The notes below the pieces were generated by a model. It was not told where the DNA came from and did not search any database. It saw only the letters and a list, made by a program, of their open reading frames with translations. From a bacterium (lineage in GTDB: Bacteria; Latescibacterota; Latescibacteria; Latescibacterales; Latescibacteraceae): 35,780 nt of DNA. Both the position numbers and the translations under genes were made by a program. How positions within the stretch are numbered: the first letter of the stretch is position 1; the number at the start of each line of letters is the position of its first letter. Below, in pieces: positions 8,927 to 16,841 of this stretch. The stretch covers positions 1 to 35,780 of the forward strand of contig JAJFUH010000187.1 in the NCBI GenBank assembly GCA_021372535.1, read 5' to 3'.

Positions 8927-9466
8927 ATGCGTGAATTTCTTGATGGCAGGATCATTGTCAAAACAGGCGATATTACCCATGAAACTGTCGATGCCATAGT
9001 CAATGCTGCAAACTCCGGCCTCATGGGCGGCGGAGGCGTTGACGGCGCCATACACAGGGCAGGCGGCCATGAAATACTCGACGCCTGTAAAAAAATCAGG
9101 AAAGAACAGTTTCCCGATGGCCTGCCTACCGGAGAGGCGGTTATCACCACTTCGGGCAGGCTTCCATGCCGGTATGTCATTCATACGGTCGGCCCGGTAT
9201 GGCGCGGCGGTAAACATGACGAAAAGCAGCTTCTCGGCAACTGTTACCGCAACTCGCTTAAAGTTGCAGTCGATACAGGATGTTCAACTGTGGCATTCCC
9301 CGCCATCTCGACGGGTGTATACGGATTTCCGAAAGAACTGGCTGCTGCAATCGCATCCGCGGTGATAAAGGATTTTCTGGCAACCGATGAATCCATTAAA
9401 ATGGTAGTATTCGTTTTTTTCAGCAGCACCGATGAATCCGTATTTGTTGCGAACCAGGTGTTCTGA
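8927..9466 (+). CDS. Macrodomain protein (O-acetyl-ADP-ribose deacetylase, YmdB-like)
   Basis: A 179-aa single-domain macro protein. It has the family's first motif GDITHETVDAIVNAANS, then GGGGVDGAIHRAGG (phosphate-binding loop with the catalytic Asp), PTGEAVITTSGRLPCRYVIHTVGP, and the second loop FPAISTGVYGFP. Known homologues (E. coli YmdB, Af1521-type) remove the acetyl group from O-acetyl-ADP-ribose or hydrolyse ADP-ribosyl linkages. The start follows AGGAGG by ten bases. It is a single-gene unit, divergent from the rhomboid gene and followed by a long intergenic region. The length is typical for the family. Confidence 0.94.
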   Translation: MREFLDGRIIVKTGDITHETVDAIVNAANSGLMGGGGVDGAIHRAGGHEILDACKKIRKEQFPDGLPTGEAVITTSGRLPCRYVIHTVGPVWRGGKHDEKQLLGNCYRNSLKVAVDTGCSTVAFPAISTGVYGFPKELAAAIASAVIKDFLATDESIKMVVFVFFSSTDESVFVANQVF

Positions 9467-9883
9467 ATTTGAAACGACATTATAAAATGAATAGATAATC
9501 AATTTTAAATGTTTTTATTATCCTTATATTTTTAACTTTCTTTTTTCGTACATTTATATATATTATTTTCCTTGCCGGCTCAATTATTTCCGATTTACTT
9601 CGCAAGCCAGATAAGCATTCATATTCATATAAAAACAGGCATAGAACGCGGGTAGTCGTAGATTATATCGATATGTGGAAACAGTACTCTGTCAATGGTT
9701 GAATATCTTTGGATACCTTTTGCGAAACTCACGGTTGTATAGCGGTGCATTTGTGTACGGACACGTTTTATAAGGAATTTTCCATAAAATTATCCGATAC
9801 CCCGGTATTTTCCCTGAATATGTGACATAGCGCACATTGCTTGTTAAAGCCAAATTTTATATTGGGAAAAAGAGAGTACCATT
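9467..9883. other. 417-bp AT-rich intergenic region, no gene seen
   Basis: The gap upstream of the receiver/PilZ gene is AT-rich with no supported ORF. It contains the CRP-like site at 9821-9836 (separate entry) and a -10-like TATATT at 9858-9863. I see no recognisable RNA gene or known riboswitch motif. Confidence 0.5.
9821..9836 (+). promoter_or_regulatory. CRP/FNR-type operator upstream of the PilZ gene
   Basis: TGTGACATAGCGCACA matches nine of ten conserved positions of the CRP half-site pair TGTGA-N6-TCACA. With TATATT (9858-9863) as -10, a start near 9870 puts the site centre at about -41.5, the class II activator position; no good -35 is present, as expected for an activator-dependent promoter. 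The regulator itself is not in the window. Confidence 0.5.
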
Positions 9884-10678
9884 ATGAATAAAGTAAAAAT
9901 ACATAGTCCGCAGGAAATCGACCTTCTCCTCAATTTATCGATATCCGAAGAGACGAACTGGCATCTCCTAATCGCTACGCGGGATAAACAGCTGGTTTCT
10001 GCTGTCCGGAAGTTGTTCGCAGACGATCAAAAAGTGCATATAGAAAATGTCAGCCTCGGTTGTGATGCTCTCATAGCATGTGTCAGAGACAATCCGGATT
10101 TACTCATCGTCGATGACCATCTGGCCGACATTCCGGCGGAACTGATTATAAAATCCCTCAGAAGGCACGAAACGCTCCAGAATATAAAAATTTTCTGCAA
10201 TACAACCCTCGGTAAAACCGCAAAAATACCGGATGTGGGCGCTGATGACTATATCATTAAGTACAACCTGGAAAAAGTATATCTTCTTCGGAAAGAAAGT
10301 ATACTGACCAGTGACAGTGATGATCAAAAGCGGAGAGAGTATTTGAAAAACGAACGGCGCTGGCCGAGGACAAGGCTCAATATCATTGCTAAAGTCGAAA
10401 TGATGTTCCCGAATGAATCCGAGCCGGTTGATTATGGAAAAGCAGTGGTGGAAAATATAAGCTTCGGAGGTTTATGTCTTTCCAGCGTACAGTTAAAAAA
10501 AGGGGTCATTCCCGATGAAAATTTTCTCATCAGATTGACTGTCGATCATCCCCCTCTTAAAAACTGGAAAGCGGAGTCCCTGGTTGTGAGAAATAAGGAT
10601 CACGAGCCTGTAGGTTTGAAATTCACGAAAATCACCAAAAAAGATCAACTGAAGATCTGCAATCTTTTTGAAGAATAA
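9884..10678 (+). CDS. Degenerate receiver domain fused to a PilZ (c-di-GMP-binding) domain
   Basis: A 264-aa cytoplasmic protein. Residues ~25-140 follow the response-regulator fold: LLIATRD replaces the usual first acidic strand, LLIVDD places a potential phospho-acceptor at D77, then CNTT and GADDYIIKYN with the conserved Lys. The acidic pair that binds Mg2+ is reduced to ATRD, so phosphorylation is doubtful. Residues ~155-264 are a PilZ domain with the c-di-GMP signature RRWPRTR (RxxxR-like) and NISFGG (D/N-x-S-x-x-G). The likely role is coupling c-di-GMP to motility, surface attachment or export. It is a monocistron preceded by a CRP-like site. The start was chosen at ATG 9884, about 10 bases after AGAGAG. 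Confidence 0.82.
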   Translation: MNKVKIHSPQEIDLLLNLSISEETNWHLLIATRDKQLVSAVRKLFADDQKVHIENVSLGCDALIACVRDNPDLLIVDDHLADIPAELIIKSLRRHETLQNIKIFCNTTLGKTAKIPDVGADDYIIKYNLEKVYLLRKESILTSDSDDQKRREYLKNERRWPRTRLNIIAKVEMMFPNESEPVDYGKAVVENISFGGLCLSSVQLKKGVIPDENFLIRLTVDHPPLKNWKAESLVVRNKDHEPVGLKFTKITKKDQLKICNLFEE

Positions 10679-10999
10679 CAACGTTCCTGTTGATTCTCAT
10701 CTTCCCCCGACACCAATTCTGTCAGAAAATACAATAATTCAGATAGTATCATTCCCGGATTATTTCTCATATATACCGAGTTGCATTGCTTATAAATCGG
10801 GAAGACAGGCTGGGTGTCCGTTCTGATTCCGATTTTATAGCTGCTTGTGTCTTTGTGTTTTTGTGGTTATATATTTTCATGAATTACCCGGATTACATTA
10901 CACATCATTCCAAAAAAGATAAACACGGATACCGTCATAAGCGGTAATCCGTGTTTATCCGTCGCGTCTGCAAGGAAGGTGCAGAGGTTAGTACTAAAA
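10679..10999. other. 321-bp convergent intergenic region with repeat-derived words
   Basis: Between convergent genes. It contains a TTGTGTCTTTGTGTTTTTGTGG tract (about 10844-10866), one of the dispersed short-word repeats of this window, and the hairpin annotated separately at 10912-10956. No gene is supported. Confidence 0.5.
10912..10956 (-). terminator. Hairpin terminator of the beta-barrel/CsgG-like gene
   Basis: AAACACGGATACCG (10921-10934) pairs with CGGTAATCCGTGTTT (10942-10956) with one bulged base, a 14-bp stem and a 7-nt loop. Read on the minus strand the stem is followed by ATCTTTTTT (10912-10920). It lies about 45 bp past the stop of the minus-strand gene. Its stem is built from the ACACGGAT word seen elsewhere in the window. 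Confidence 0.7.
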
Positions 11000-12580
11000 T
11001 CAGCCTTTTATATCTTCATCGCCCCGTACGATAGTACGTTTCGGATCCCAATCGAACAGGTCGATATGGTCAATTATACACTTGTTAAAATTATTTACCC
11101 ATTCATCGATCAACTGTTTTTCCATACTCCTGCGTTCCGGCTCGGACAGGTATATGATATCTGACGATTTCCCGAGTGGGAACATGCGTAAACCCCTCTT
11201 CTTGAACACCGTAGCGGATATCATGCCCAGATCATGGGTCTCCCCTGTAACAAGGTCTATCACCGAAGCACGGGCCTTGAGCGTAAAATCCGTCTGAGGG
11301 AATCCAACCACGAGCGGTATGGTGAAACCCGTTTTCCGCGTTACGGAATATTCGGAGACATCCGCGTTTATTATGTAATTTGCGCCGAGACGGACGCCGA
11401 GGTCTGTCGGTGATTCTTCGAGCGGCACAAGCGCTTTCTGCTGCAATGCTCTGTCAACCTTTTCCCCCGGAACGACCTCCACAACACTGAGCGATTCGAG
11501 ATTTTTCTGAAACGTTTTTCTGAGCTCGGTTTCATAGAGGTAGGTAATATCGCTTCTGGAGAATTCCTTGACAGCGACAAAAGAGTTCTTAGCCCTCGTT
11601 TTTTCACCGATATTCGATGGTTTTTCGATTCCTTTAATCGCTCTTTTTATTCCCCGCGGAGAGACCGATGGGATATTCACCTTGAACAGGACAGTCCTGA
11701 CGGGAATCTGCCCGGTGACACGAAAATCCATGGCGATGGCCGCATTGATACGGTCCGGTTTCCCTATACGAAACCCCGTTACGATACGGTCGATATCCTC
11801 GCGCTGAGGCCGCGATATGAAACCGGTCGAGTTGTACTCGGCAAGTCCGGAAAGCCATGGATTTATCGGTATGACAGCTCCGAAAGAAGTATGAAACTGG
11901 TTCTGGAAGATAGTTGCGGAATATCCGGCATCGTCCGGCATCCCTATCCCGCGGTATCCGAAACCGGTATCGTAGAATACATCTGTCGGATACGACGTAT
12001 CCTGCATGGTCGCATTCGGATACATCTGCATTGCCATGGAAAAATATCCGTTAACGCGTTTGAAGCCCATTCCGCATGAAGCATCGATGGTATACGCGAA
12101 CTCTCCTGTCGAGAACTGCCTGAATCCAAGGGGTTCATGGCCATAGACCATTTTTTCCGGAATGACAAACCTGCTCCCGAAACTCAAACCTCTCATGATC
12201 GCCAGCGTTGGCTTATAGGCAAAACGTACACCGGCGCTGATATCTCCTCCGCCGGTTTTCTGTCCTTTTCTTGTGTCCTGGGTAAACAAATCGGCGTAAT
12301 AGGGGAATGAACCGCTTACGGCTATGTTGTTTGTAATGCCGAATTCAACGGTGGTGATAATCGATGAAATATGTGATTCGGTGACACCGTAGCGCTGTTT
12401 CAAAACACTGTTCGCCGTTATCGATGAATAATATGTAGCGTTTGAAATCCGTAATATCCCCTTTGCCGGAGATTCCGCAGGCAACGTCCTGAAAAGGTCA
12501 TCAGGCTCTGCCATGGCGGCGAATGCATTGAGCGCCGCCATAAGAACACAGCACATAAAAATATTTCTGCTTTTACCCAT
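11000..12580 (-). CDS. Exported beta-barrel protein with C-terminal CsgG-like domain
   Basis: A 526-aa protein from the ATG at 12580, preferred over the upstream in-frame start because GGGAGA lies 9 bases before it and because it yields a signal peptide (MGKSRNIFMCCVLMAALNAFAAMAEP). Residues ~35-340 show alternating aromatic/polar strands (ISNATYYSSI, VEFGITNNIAVSGSFPYY, GFISRPQ, FRIGKPDRINAAIAMDF), as in an outer-membrane barrel. Residues ~365-500 resemble the CsgG/TolB-N-type periplasmic fold: a helix with LRKTFQKNLESLSVVEVVPGEKVDRAL, LGVRLGANYIINADVSEYS, and a strand pair ending LVTGETHDLGMISATVF. The combination suggests an outer-membrane secretion or lipoprotein-like assembly factor. The barrel call is pattern-based and the CsgG-like call is moderate. 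It stands alone and ends at a hairpin terminator. Confidence 0.65.
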   Translation of the reverse strand: MGKSRNIFMCCVLMAALNAFAAMAEPDDLFRTLPAESPAKGILRISNATYYSSITANSVLKQRYGVTESHISSIITTVEFGITNNIAVSGSFPYYADLFTQDTRKGQKTGGGDISAGVRFAYKPTLAIMRGLSFGSRFVIPEKMVYGHEPLGFRQFSTGEFAYTIDASCGMGFKRVNGYFSMAMQMYPNATMQDTSYPTDVFYDTGFGYRGIGMPDDAGYSATIFQNQFHTSFGAVIPINPWLSGLAEYNSTGFISRPQREDIDRIVTGFRIGKPDRINAAIAMDFRVTGQIPVRTVLFKVNIPSVSPRGIKRAIKGIEKPSNIGEKTRAKNSFVAVKEFSRSDITYLYETELRKTFQKNLESLSVVEVVPGEKVDRALQQKALVPLEESPTDLGVRLGANYIINADVSEYSVTRKTGFTIPLVVGFPQTDFTLKARASVIDLVTGETHDLGMISATVFKKRGLRMFPLGKSSDIIYLSEPERRSMEKQLIDEWVNNFNKCIIDHIDLFDWDPKRTIVRGDEDIKG

Positions 12581-13369
12581 AAATGTCTGTCTCCCGGACA
12601 AGCGCGGAAACATGAAAAAACTGCTCTTCAAGCTCGATGAATCTGTCCGTACACATGGTACGTGCAATTCACCGTGCAAATAAACTCGCAAATTACATGC
12701 CAGCCAGAAAACCCGGTTTCCCCCCCGATTTTCATCAAAAATCCCCGTTTCCGGCCTGAAATAAAGATTTATTATCACCGGCCGGTGGTTATTATTTCCC
12801 TTGCAAGGAATTTTTTTCCGTTGTGCCGAAGAATATAAATGAGTGTGGATAGTAGCTGGAAAGTCACCGGATGCATATTATCAGTTTGAGATGTCGTTTT
12901 TTACATTATCGTTTTGTGGTTGTTTAAAAATCAGGAAATGAAAGTAACAGCACTCAAATTTTTTCTTGACTGTCTCATGATATAATAATATTTTGTTCAC
13001 AGTATATTAGTCATTTACTGTGATTTACAAAGATTTCTTTAGAAGAGAGCCTGTACGATTCAGCATGGAGAGAAAGATTCTCTCGCAGTATCTGAGCAAG
13101 AACGATGATGATTTACACTAACGTTCTGAATCGTTTAAGCTGTGGCGTTAAAAGCATGTAGACAACTATTGAGGAAGAATGCGATACGTGATATGAGAAA
13201 ACCATATAAAAGACACTGGAATACCGCAAGGACGACTCTAACCAATTGATGAAACATTGATTATGCAGAATCGGTTGTGGCGTGTCATCGGGAAGCATCT
13301 TCTGAAAGTGGAGATTATCTGAAAATCATAGAAATAGTAATTAAGTGCCTATATTAAAAGAAAATAAAA
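12581..13369. other. 789-bp intergenic region at the left border of the AT-rich island
   Basis: Composition drops sharply towards AT after about 12,780, marking the start of accessory DNA. A possible sigma70 promoter TTGACT-N17-TATTTT spans 12966-12994, pointing to the 480-aa gene but 375 bp ahead of its start. A small perfect hairpin GAGAG/CTCTC lies at 13067-13083. Short ORFs across 13,060-13,300 are broken by stops and match nothing I recognise; they could be remnants of a decayed element. No gene is called. Confidence 0.4.
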
Positions 13370-14812
13370 ATGTCTGAAAAGAAAGTTGCATCTGTAGGAT
13401 GTGAGATACCAGGAGGACTATCTGAATATATCAGTATTGATTCAGATGCATCCCTCTTGGATTGGGATATTATTCTCTTTAATCCTAGCATTTCTTTTTT
13501 TGTGGTTCATAAAGATACCTATCAGGGCAAACTCTCTTTATCCGGTGACAATTCATTTCAATTGCGTGAATGCAGTGAACACTGGAGACGAGAAATAACA
13601 GATGCTATCCATTCAAACAAGACAGTCATCGTCTTTCTTCCTGAGCTTTACGAAGTCTATATCGATACGGGTGAACGCCAATATTCTGGTACTGGACGAA
13701 ATCAAAAGACCACAATCTTGGTTGACTTATACAATAATTACAAATGCCTGCCCTTTGATCTAAAGCCATTTAACTCTAAGGGTTATGCTATGCGACTCGC
13801 GAAAGGAAGTAATCTTCTCACAAGTTATTGGTCTGAATTTAGCAGTTATTCGTCCTATAGAGTTCGTATAGAAGGCCAAGTTTTAAAACCCTTAGTTATG
13901 ACAAAGACTGGAGATAAAACAGTAGGTGCTCTTATAAAACAAAAAGATTCCGCTGGTGCACTATTATTGCTCCCATATCTCAATATAGAATCCGAAGAGT
14001 TCTATAAAGAGAAAAATAATGGAGAATTTGAATGGACAAAGCAAGGCCAAGAATTCGGGCATCGATTACTTGGTGCGATTATCGAAATTGATAAGACCCT
14101 TAAGCAATCAGAAGCTATTACACCTACTCCTGAATGGGCGAAAGCACCAGATTACAAATTACCCAAAGAGGCGATATTACGGGAAGAATTACTTAAGATT
14201 GATAAAAAAATAGAGAATCTTCAACGGCAAAAGCAGACGTTCCGAGATAAACTTGCAAACGAGGTAATACTTCGGCGATTACTTTTTGAAAAAGGAACGC
14301 CACTGGAGGACGCAATTCTTCTTGCCTTGAAGCTGATGGGATTCTCCGCTAATAAATATAAAGACAGCGAGTCGGATTTTGATGTAGTCTTCGAAAGTAA
14401 CGAAGGTCGTTTTTTGGGTGAGGCAGAGGGCAAAGACAATAATGCGATTGGAATAGATAAACTTCGTCAACTTGAAATGAATATCCATGAAGACTTAGCG
14501 CGTGAAGAAGTGTCTGAGCCAGCTACAGGTGTTCTTTTCGGCAATGCCTATCGATTATTTCCATTAAATGATAGAAGCGCATATTTCACTGTGAAATGCC
14601 TAAAGGCAGCAAAACGAAGCGGTACAGTACTTGTGAAGACACAAGATTTATTTAAAGTTGCACAATACCTTTCTGGAGAAACAGATTCCACTTATGCTCA
14701 AGAATGTCGCAAATCTATATTGGAATCACCGGGAAAAATTGTACTGTTTCCTGAACCACCGCAAGTCACTACAGTCAAAGCAAATATTAAGAAAATATCG
14801 GAAGAAGAATGA
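13370..14812 (+). CDS. Uncharacterised protein with central coiled coil and PD-(D/E)XK-like nuclease signature
   Basis: A 480-aa soluble protein I cannot assign to a named family. The N-terminal ~250 residues are mixed alpha/beta (LDWDIILFNPS, TVIVFLPELYEVYID, GALLLLPYLN). Residues ~268-300 form a charged coiled-coil (REELLKIDKKIENLQRQKQ). The next part fits a PD-(D/E)XK core: helix PLEDAILLALKLMGF (E313), D338 in SDFDVVF, and E351-A-E353-G-K355 in RFLGEAEGKD, followed by a helix DKLRQLEMNI, as in restriction-endonuclease-like folds. C-terminal YRLFPLNDRSAYFTVKCLKAAK continues that fold. Codon use is AT-rich, unlike the metabolic genes, and it lies among toxin-antitoxin-like genes, which suggests horizontal transfer and perhaps a defence role. 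The catalytic assignment is inference. The Shine-Dalgarno is weak. Confidence 0.7.
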   Translation: MSEKKVASVGCEIPGGLSEYISIDSDASLLDWDIILFNPSISFFVVHKDTYQGKLSLSGDNSFQLRECSEHWRREITDAIHSNKTVIVFLPELYEVYIDTGERQYSGTGRNQKTTILVDLYNNYKCLPFDLKPFNSKGYAMRLAKGSNLLTSYWSEFSSYSSYRVRIEGQVLKPLVMTKTGDKTVGALIKQKDSAGALLLLPYLNIESEEFYKEKNNGEFEWTKQGQEFGHRLLGAIIEIDKTLKQSEAITPTPEWAKAPDYKLPKEAILREELLKIDKKIENLQRQKQTFRDKLANEVILRRLLFEKGTPLEDAILLALKLMGFSANKYKDSESDFDVVFESNEGRFLGEAEGKDNNAIGIDKLRQLEMNIHEDLAREEVSEPATGVLFGNAYRLFPLNDRSAYFTVKCLKAAKRSGTVLVKTQDLFKVAQYLSGETDSTYAQECRKSILESPGKIVLFPEPPQVTTVKANIKKISEEE

Positions 14813-14893
14813 TAAAAGCTTAACAAATAACTTGTATGTATGGTTAAAAAACCATAACACAGTTCCGATATTAGATTTTTAAAAAGGAATACT

Positions 14894-15136
14894 ATGAGTC
14901 CAACACTATTCAGAGAAAAAGGATACAGATTTTATTTTCTTTCAAAAGAAGAAGAGCGAATCCATATCCATGTAACATCCGAGGCCGGAGAAGCAAAATT
15001 CTGGCTGGAACCTATTGTGTCATTAGCCGTATATCATGGATTGAATCCAAAAAAGCTGAATGAAATTCAAAAAATTGTTGAGGAGCACAGTAATGAAATC
15101 ATCAAAGCTTGGAAAAAGCATTTCAGTAAGCGTTGA
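14894..15136 (+). CDS. DUF4160 small protein
   Basis: An 80-aa protein with the compact DUF4160 pattern: SPTLFREKGYRFYFLSKEE, then the signature H-x-H segment RIHIHVTSEAGEAKFWLEP, and a C-terminal helix (EIQKIVEEHSNEIIKAWKKHF). DUF4160 genes typically precede DUF2442 genes, as here, and the pair resembles a toxin-antitoxin-like module, though the activity is not established to my knowledge. AAGGA lies seven bases before the ATG. The 3' end overlaps the DUF2442 gene by 44 bp, which implies translational coupling. It is AT-rich like the preceding gene. Confidence 0.85.
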   Translation: MSPTLFREKGYRFYFLSKEEERIHIHVTSEAGEAKFWLEPIVSLAVYHGLNPKKLNEIQKIVEEHSNEIIKAWKKHFSKR

Positions 15137-15377
15137 AAATATAACTCCCTTCGGCATATGGTTATTTGTTAAAGAAAAGGAATTCTTTTTAAGCTATAAA
15201 GAATATCCGTTTTTTGAAGATCAGACATTGCATTCGATTCAAAATGTTCAATTGATTCATGGCTGCCATCTATACTGGCCGGAGTTGGACGTTGATTTAG
15301 AGATTGACAATCTTGAAAATCCTGAGAAGTATTCCCTTCAATTTAAAACAGACGTGCATCTGACGAAGAGAGATTGA
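15093..15377 (+). CDS. DUF2442 small protein
   Basis: A 94-aa protein from the ATG at 15093, which follows GAGGAG by eight bases; the longer frame from 15060 lacks such a site. The DUF2442 pattern is clear: SVSVENITPFGIWLFVKEKEFFLSYKEYPFF followed by IQNVQLIHGCHLYWPELDVDLEIDNL. Many homologues lie next to DUF4160 genes, and the pair may act as an antitoxin or regulator with its partner. The last ~15 residues (LQFKTDVHLTKRD) are variable. It ends 28 bp before the start of the exported protein gene, so continued transcription is possible. Confidence 0.85.
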   Translation: MKSSKLGKSISVSVENITPFGIWLFVKEKEFFLSYKEYPFFEDQTLHSIQNVQLIHGCHLYWPELDVDLEIDNLENPEKYSLQFKTDVHLTKRD

Positions 15378-15393
15378 AAAATTTGCTGAAATG

Positions 15394-15441
15394 AGGTCGA
15401 TACCAATGACAATGAGAAAAATCAAGGTTCACATAAAACTC
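15394..15441 (+). repeat. Direct repeat copy 1 (start of the exported-protein gene)
   Basis: About 48 bp including the translation start of the exported protein. It aligns without gaps to 16465-16512 at roughly 79% identity (about 37 of 47 bases); both copies read SIPMxMRKxxVxxKLR in protein. Confidence 0.7.
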
Positions 15442-16446
15442 CGTTTTATCGAGGCAGTTGGCGTTGTCATCAGCGCTATACTGAGTACCCTGTGTTTCGC
15501 ACACATATCTATCGCCGGCGAACGGCCCGCAATGCCTGCCGTAACCAGACCGGTGATATTCAACACTGACGAGGCAGACCGTATTCTCGCAGCCCTGCAG
15601 GTCTTCCCGCCGGACAATCCCTGGAACGAGGATATCTCTCGATGCCCGGTTTTAAAGAATTCGAAGGAGATCGTTGCATTGATCGGGGCCGACAAGCCGC
15701 TGGCGTACAACCTTGACATGGCCTTCATCCTTGTTCCGGGCAATCAGCCGCGGGTGGACACCCGGATTCTGACCTATCCCGGGGAATCGGACCCCGGGCC
15801 TTACCCGATTCCCGATGACGCCCCTATCGAGAACTGGCCTCTCGATGGACGAACTCTTTCGGCGGCGCAGACAGCGAAGGAGACCGGCGACCGGCATGTC
15901 ATCGTTGTCGACCCGGTCAATCGCATGCTTTACGAGTTCTACCAGGGCCGGAAGACCCGGACAGGCTGGGAGTGTGCGTGCGCTGCGGTCTTCGACCTGA
16001 AATCCAACAAGCTGCGTCCCGATGGCTGGACATCGTCGGATGCCGCCGGGTTTCCGATCTTCCCTGCGATTATACGGTTTGACGAGGTCGAACGGGGCAT
16101 GGTGGAGCATGCGATGCGTTTCACCGTGAGAAACACGCGCAGAGCGTATGTCTATCCCGCCACGCACTTTGCCAGCAGGAAAACCGACCAGGACCTGCCG
16201 CGCATGGGCGAGCGTTTCCGGCTCCGTGCGGATTTCGACATCTCCGGCTATTCACCGCATATGCAGGCGATCCTCAAAGGATTGAAGAAGTATGGCATGT
16301 TCGTGGCCGACAACGGCGGTGACTGGCGCTTGTCCGTCGCGCCCGATTCGCGAATCGAAGGCCTGGACGAGCTCGGGAGGCTGAAGGGTTCGGACTTCGA
16401 GGTCGTCGCAGCACCAGGGCCGGATGAAGGACCTCGATCCAGGTGA
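15406..16446 (+). CDS. Exported protein of a family with NPWN and ESDPGPYPIP motifs, unknown function
   Basis: A 346-aa protein from the ATG at 15406 (AGGT nine bases upstream; an ATG at 15391 lies in the same frame). A basic N-terminus is followed by a hydrophobic signal (about 18-40, VGVVISAILSTLCFAHISIAG). The mature part is highly patterned: FPPDNPWNEDIS, LTYPGESDPGPYPIPDDAPIENWP, DRHVIVVDPVNRMLYEFY, AAVFDLKSN, LRPDGWTSSDAAGFPI, YPATHFAS and a final KYGMFVADNGGDW. I recognise this pattern from uncharacterised exported proteins in Planctomycetes, Acidobacteria and relatives; no catalytic role is known. It is noticeably GC-richer than the three genes before it. Its 5' end is repeated in part just downstream of its stop. 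Confidence 0.8.
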   Translation: MTMRKIKVHIKLRFIEAVGVVISAILSTLCFAHISIAGERPAMPAVTRPVIFNTDEADRILAALQVFPPDNPWNEDISRCPVLKNSKEIVALIGADKPLAYNLDMAFILVPGNQPRVDTRILTYPGESDPGPYPIPDDAPIENWPLDGRTLSAAQTAKETGDRHVIVVDPVNRMLYEFYQGRKTRTGWECACAAVFDLKSNKLRPDGWTSSDAAGFPIFPAIIRFDEVERGMVEHAMRFTVRNTRRAYVYPATHFASRKTDQDLPRMGERFRLRADFDISGYSPHMQAILKGLKKYGMFVADNGGDWRLSVAPDSRIEGLDELGRLKGSDFEVVAAPGPDEGPRSR

Positions 16447-16464
16447 GCGAATGGTATGGAATAA

Positions 16465-16512
16465 GTTCAATACCCATGAATATGAGAAAAAACAGGGTTC
16501 TTGTAAAACTGC
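16465..16512 (+). repeat. Direct repeat copy 2 (orphan gene start after the stop codon)
   Basis: Starts about 18 bp after the exported-protein stop. It preserves the ATG and the first ~12 codons (MNMRKNRVLVKLRRG) and then diverges into SLSGMRWSAKNE, leading to the HicB-like gene. No longer ORF is supported, so this is a gene-start remnant and not a gene. Confidence 0.65.
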
Positions 16513-16554
16513 GCCGTGGATACTCCCTGTCGGGAATGAGATGGTCAGCAAAAA

Positions 16555-16794
16555 ATGAAAGAGAGCACTCGATATGTAAAGATTGTAGAATGGTCGGAAA
16601 AAGACCAGTGCTTTGTGGGAAGTTCACCCGGACTTATATATGGGGGATGTCACGGTGACAACGAAAGGGAAGTGTTCGACAATCTGTGCCGAATCGTAGA
16701 GGAAGCGATCGCTATCTACAAGATGGATGGTAAAACCTTGCCACCTCCTACATCCGGACGTGATTTTGCCACCAAAATGCAGCACATCGCATAA
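16555..16794 (+). CDS. HicB-like antitoxin-family protein, orphan
   Basis: A 79-aa protein with the HicB RNase-H-like half-domain: RYVKIVEWSEKDQCFVGSSPGL (first two strands), the GGCHGDNEREVFDNLCRIVEEAIAIY helix and a terminal GKTLPPPTSGRDF. In HicAB systems HicB neutralises the HicA mRNA interferase and represses the operon. There is no HicA-type ORF on either side, and this protein lacks the extra C-terminal DNA-binding domain of full-length HicB. It could be a solo regulator or an antitoxin left after loss of its toxin. The upstream Shine-Dalgarno is weak (GAGATGG). It is followed by a palindromic repeat and a strong terminator. Confidence 0.8.
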   Translation: MKESTRYVKIVEWSEKDQCFVGSSPGLIYGGCHGDNEREVFDNLCRIVEEAIAIYKMDGKTLPPPTSGRDFATKMQHIA

Positions 16795-16841
16795 CAACCG
16801 GAATTCAGGGTGACGTGTACACACACGTACGATCAGGCTGT

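Noticed and set aside
11000-12778. Longer start for the beta-barrel gene at 12778.
   Set aside because: The extension has no Shine-Dalgarno and hides a good signal peptide that begins at 12580.
13063-13119. Short ORF after ATG 13063 with GAGAGAAAGATTCTCTC hairpin, considered as a transposase fragment.
   Set aside because: Only 18 codons before a stop and no similarity I can recognise; not enough to call an insertion sequence remnant.
14817-14855. Possible second attC-like site after the 480-aa gene (GCTTAAC followed by GTTAAAA).
   Set aside because: The two boxes are only ~35 bp apart, there are no complementary L boxes, and GGTTAAAAAACC is a trivial palindrome.
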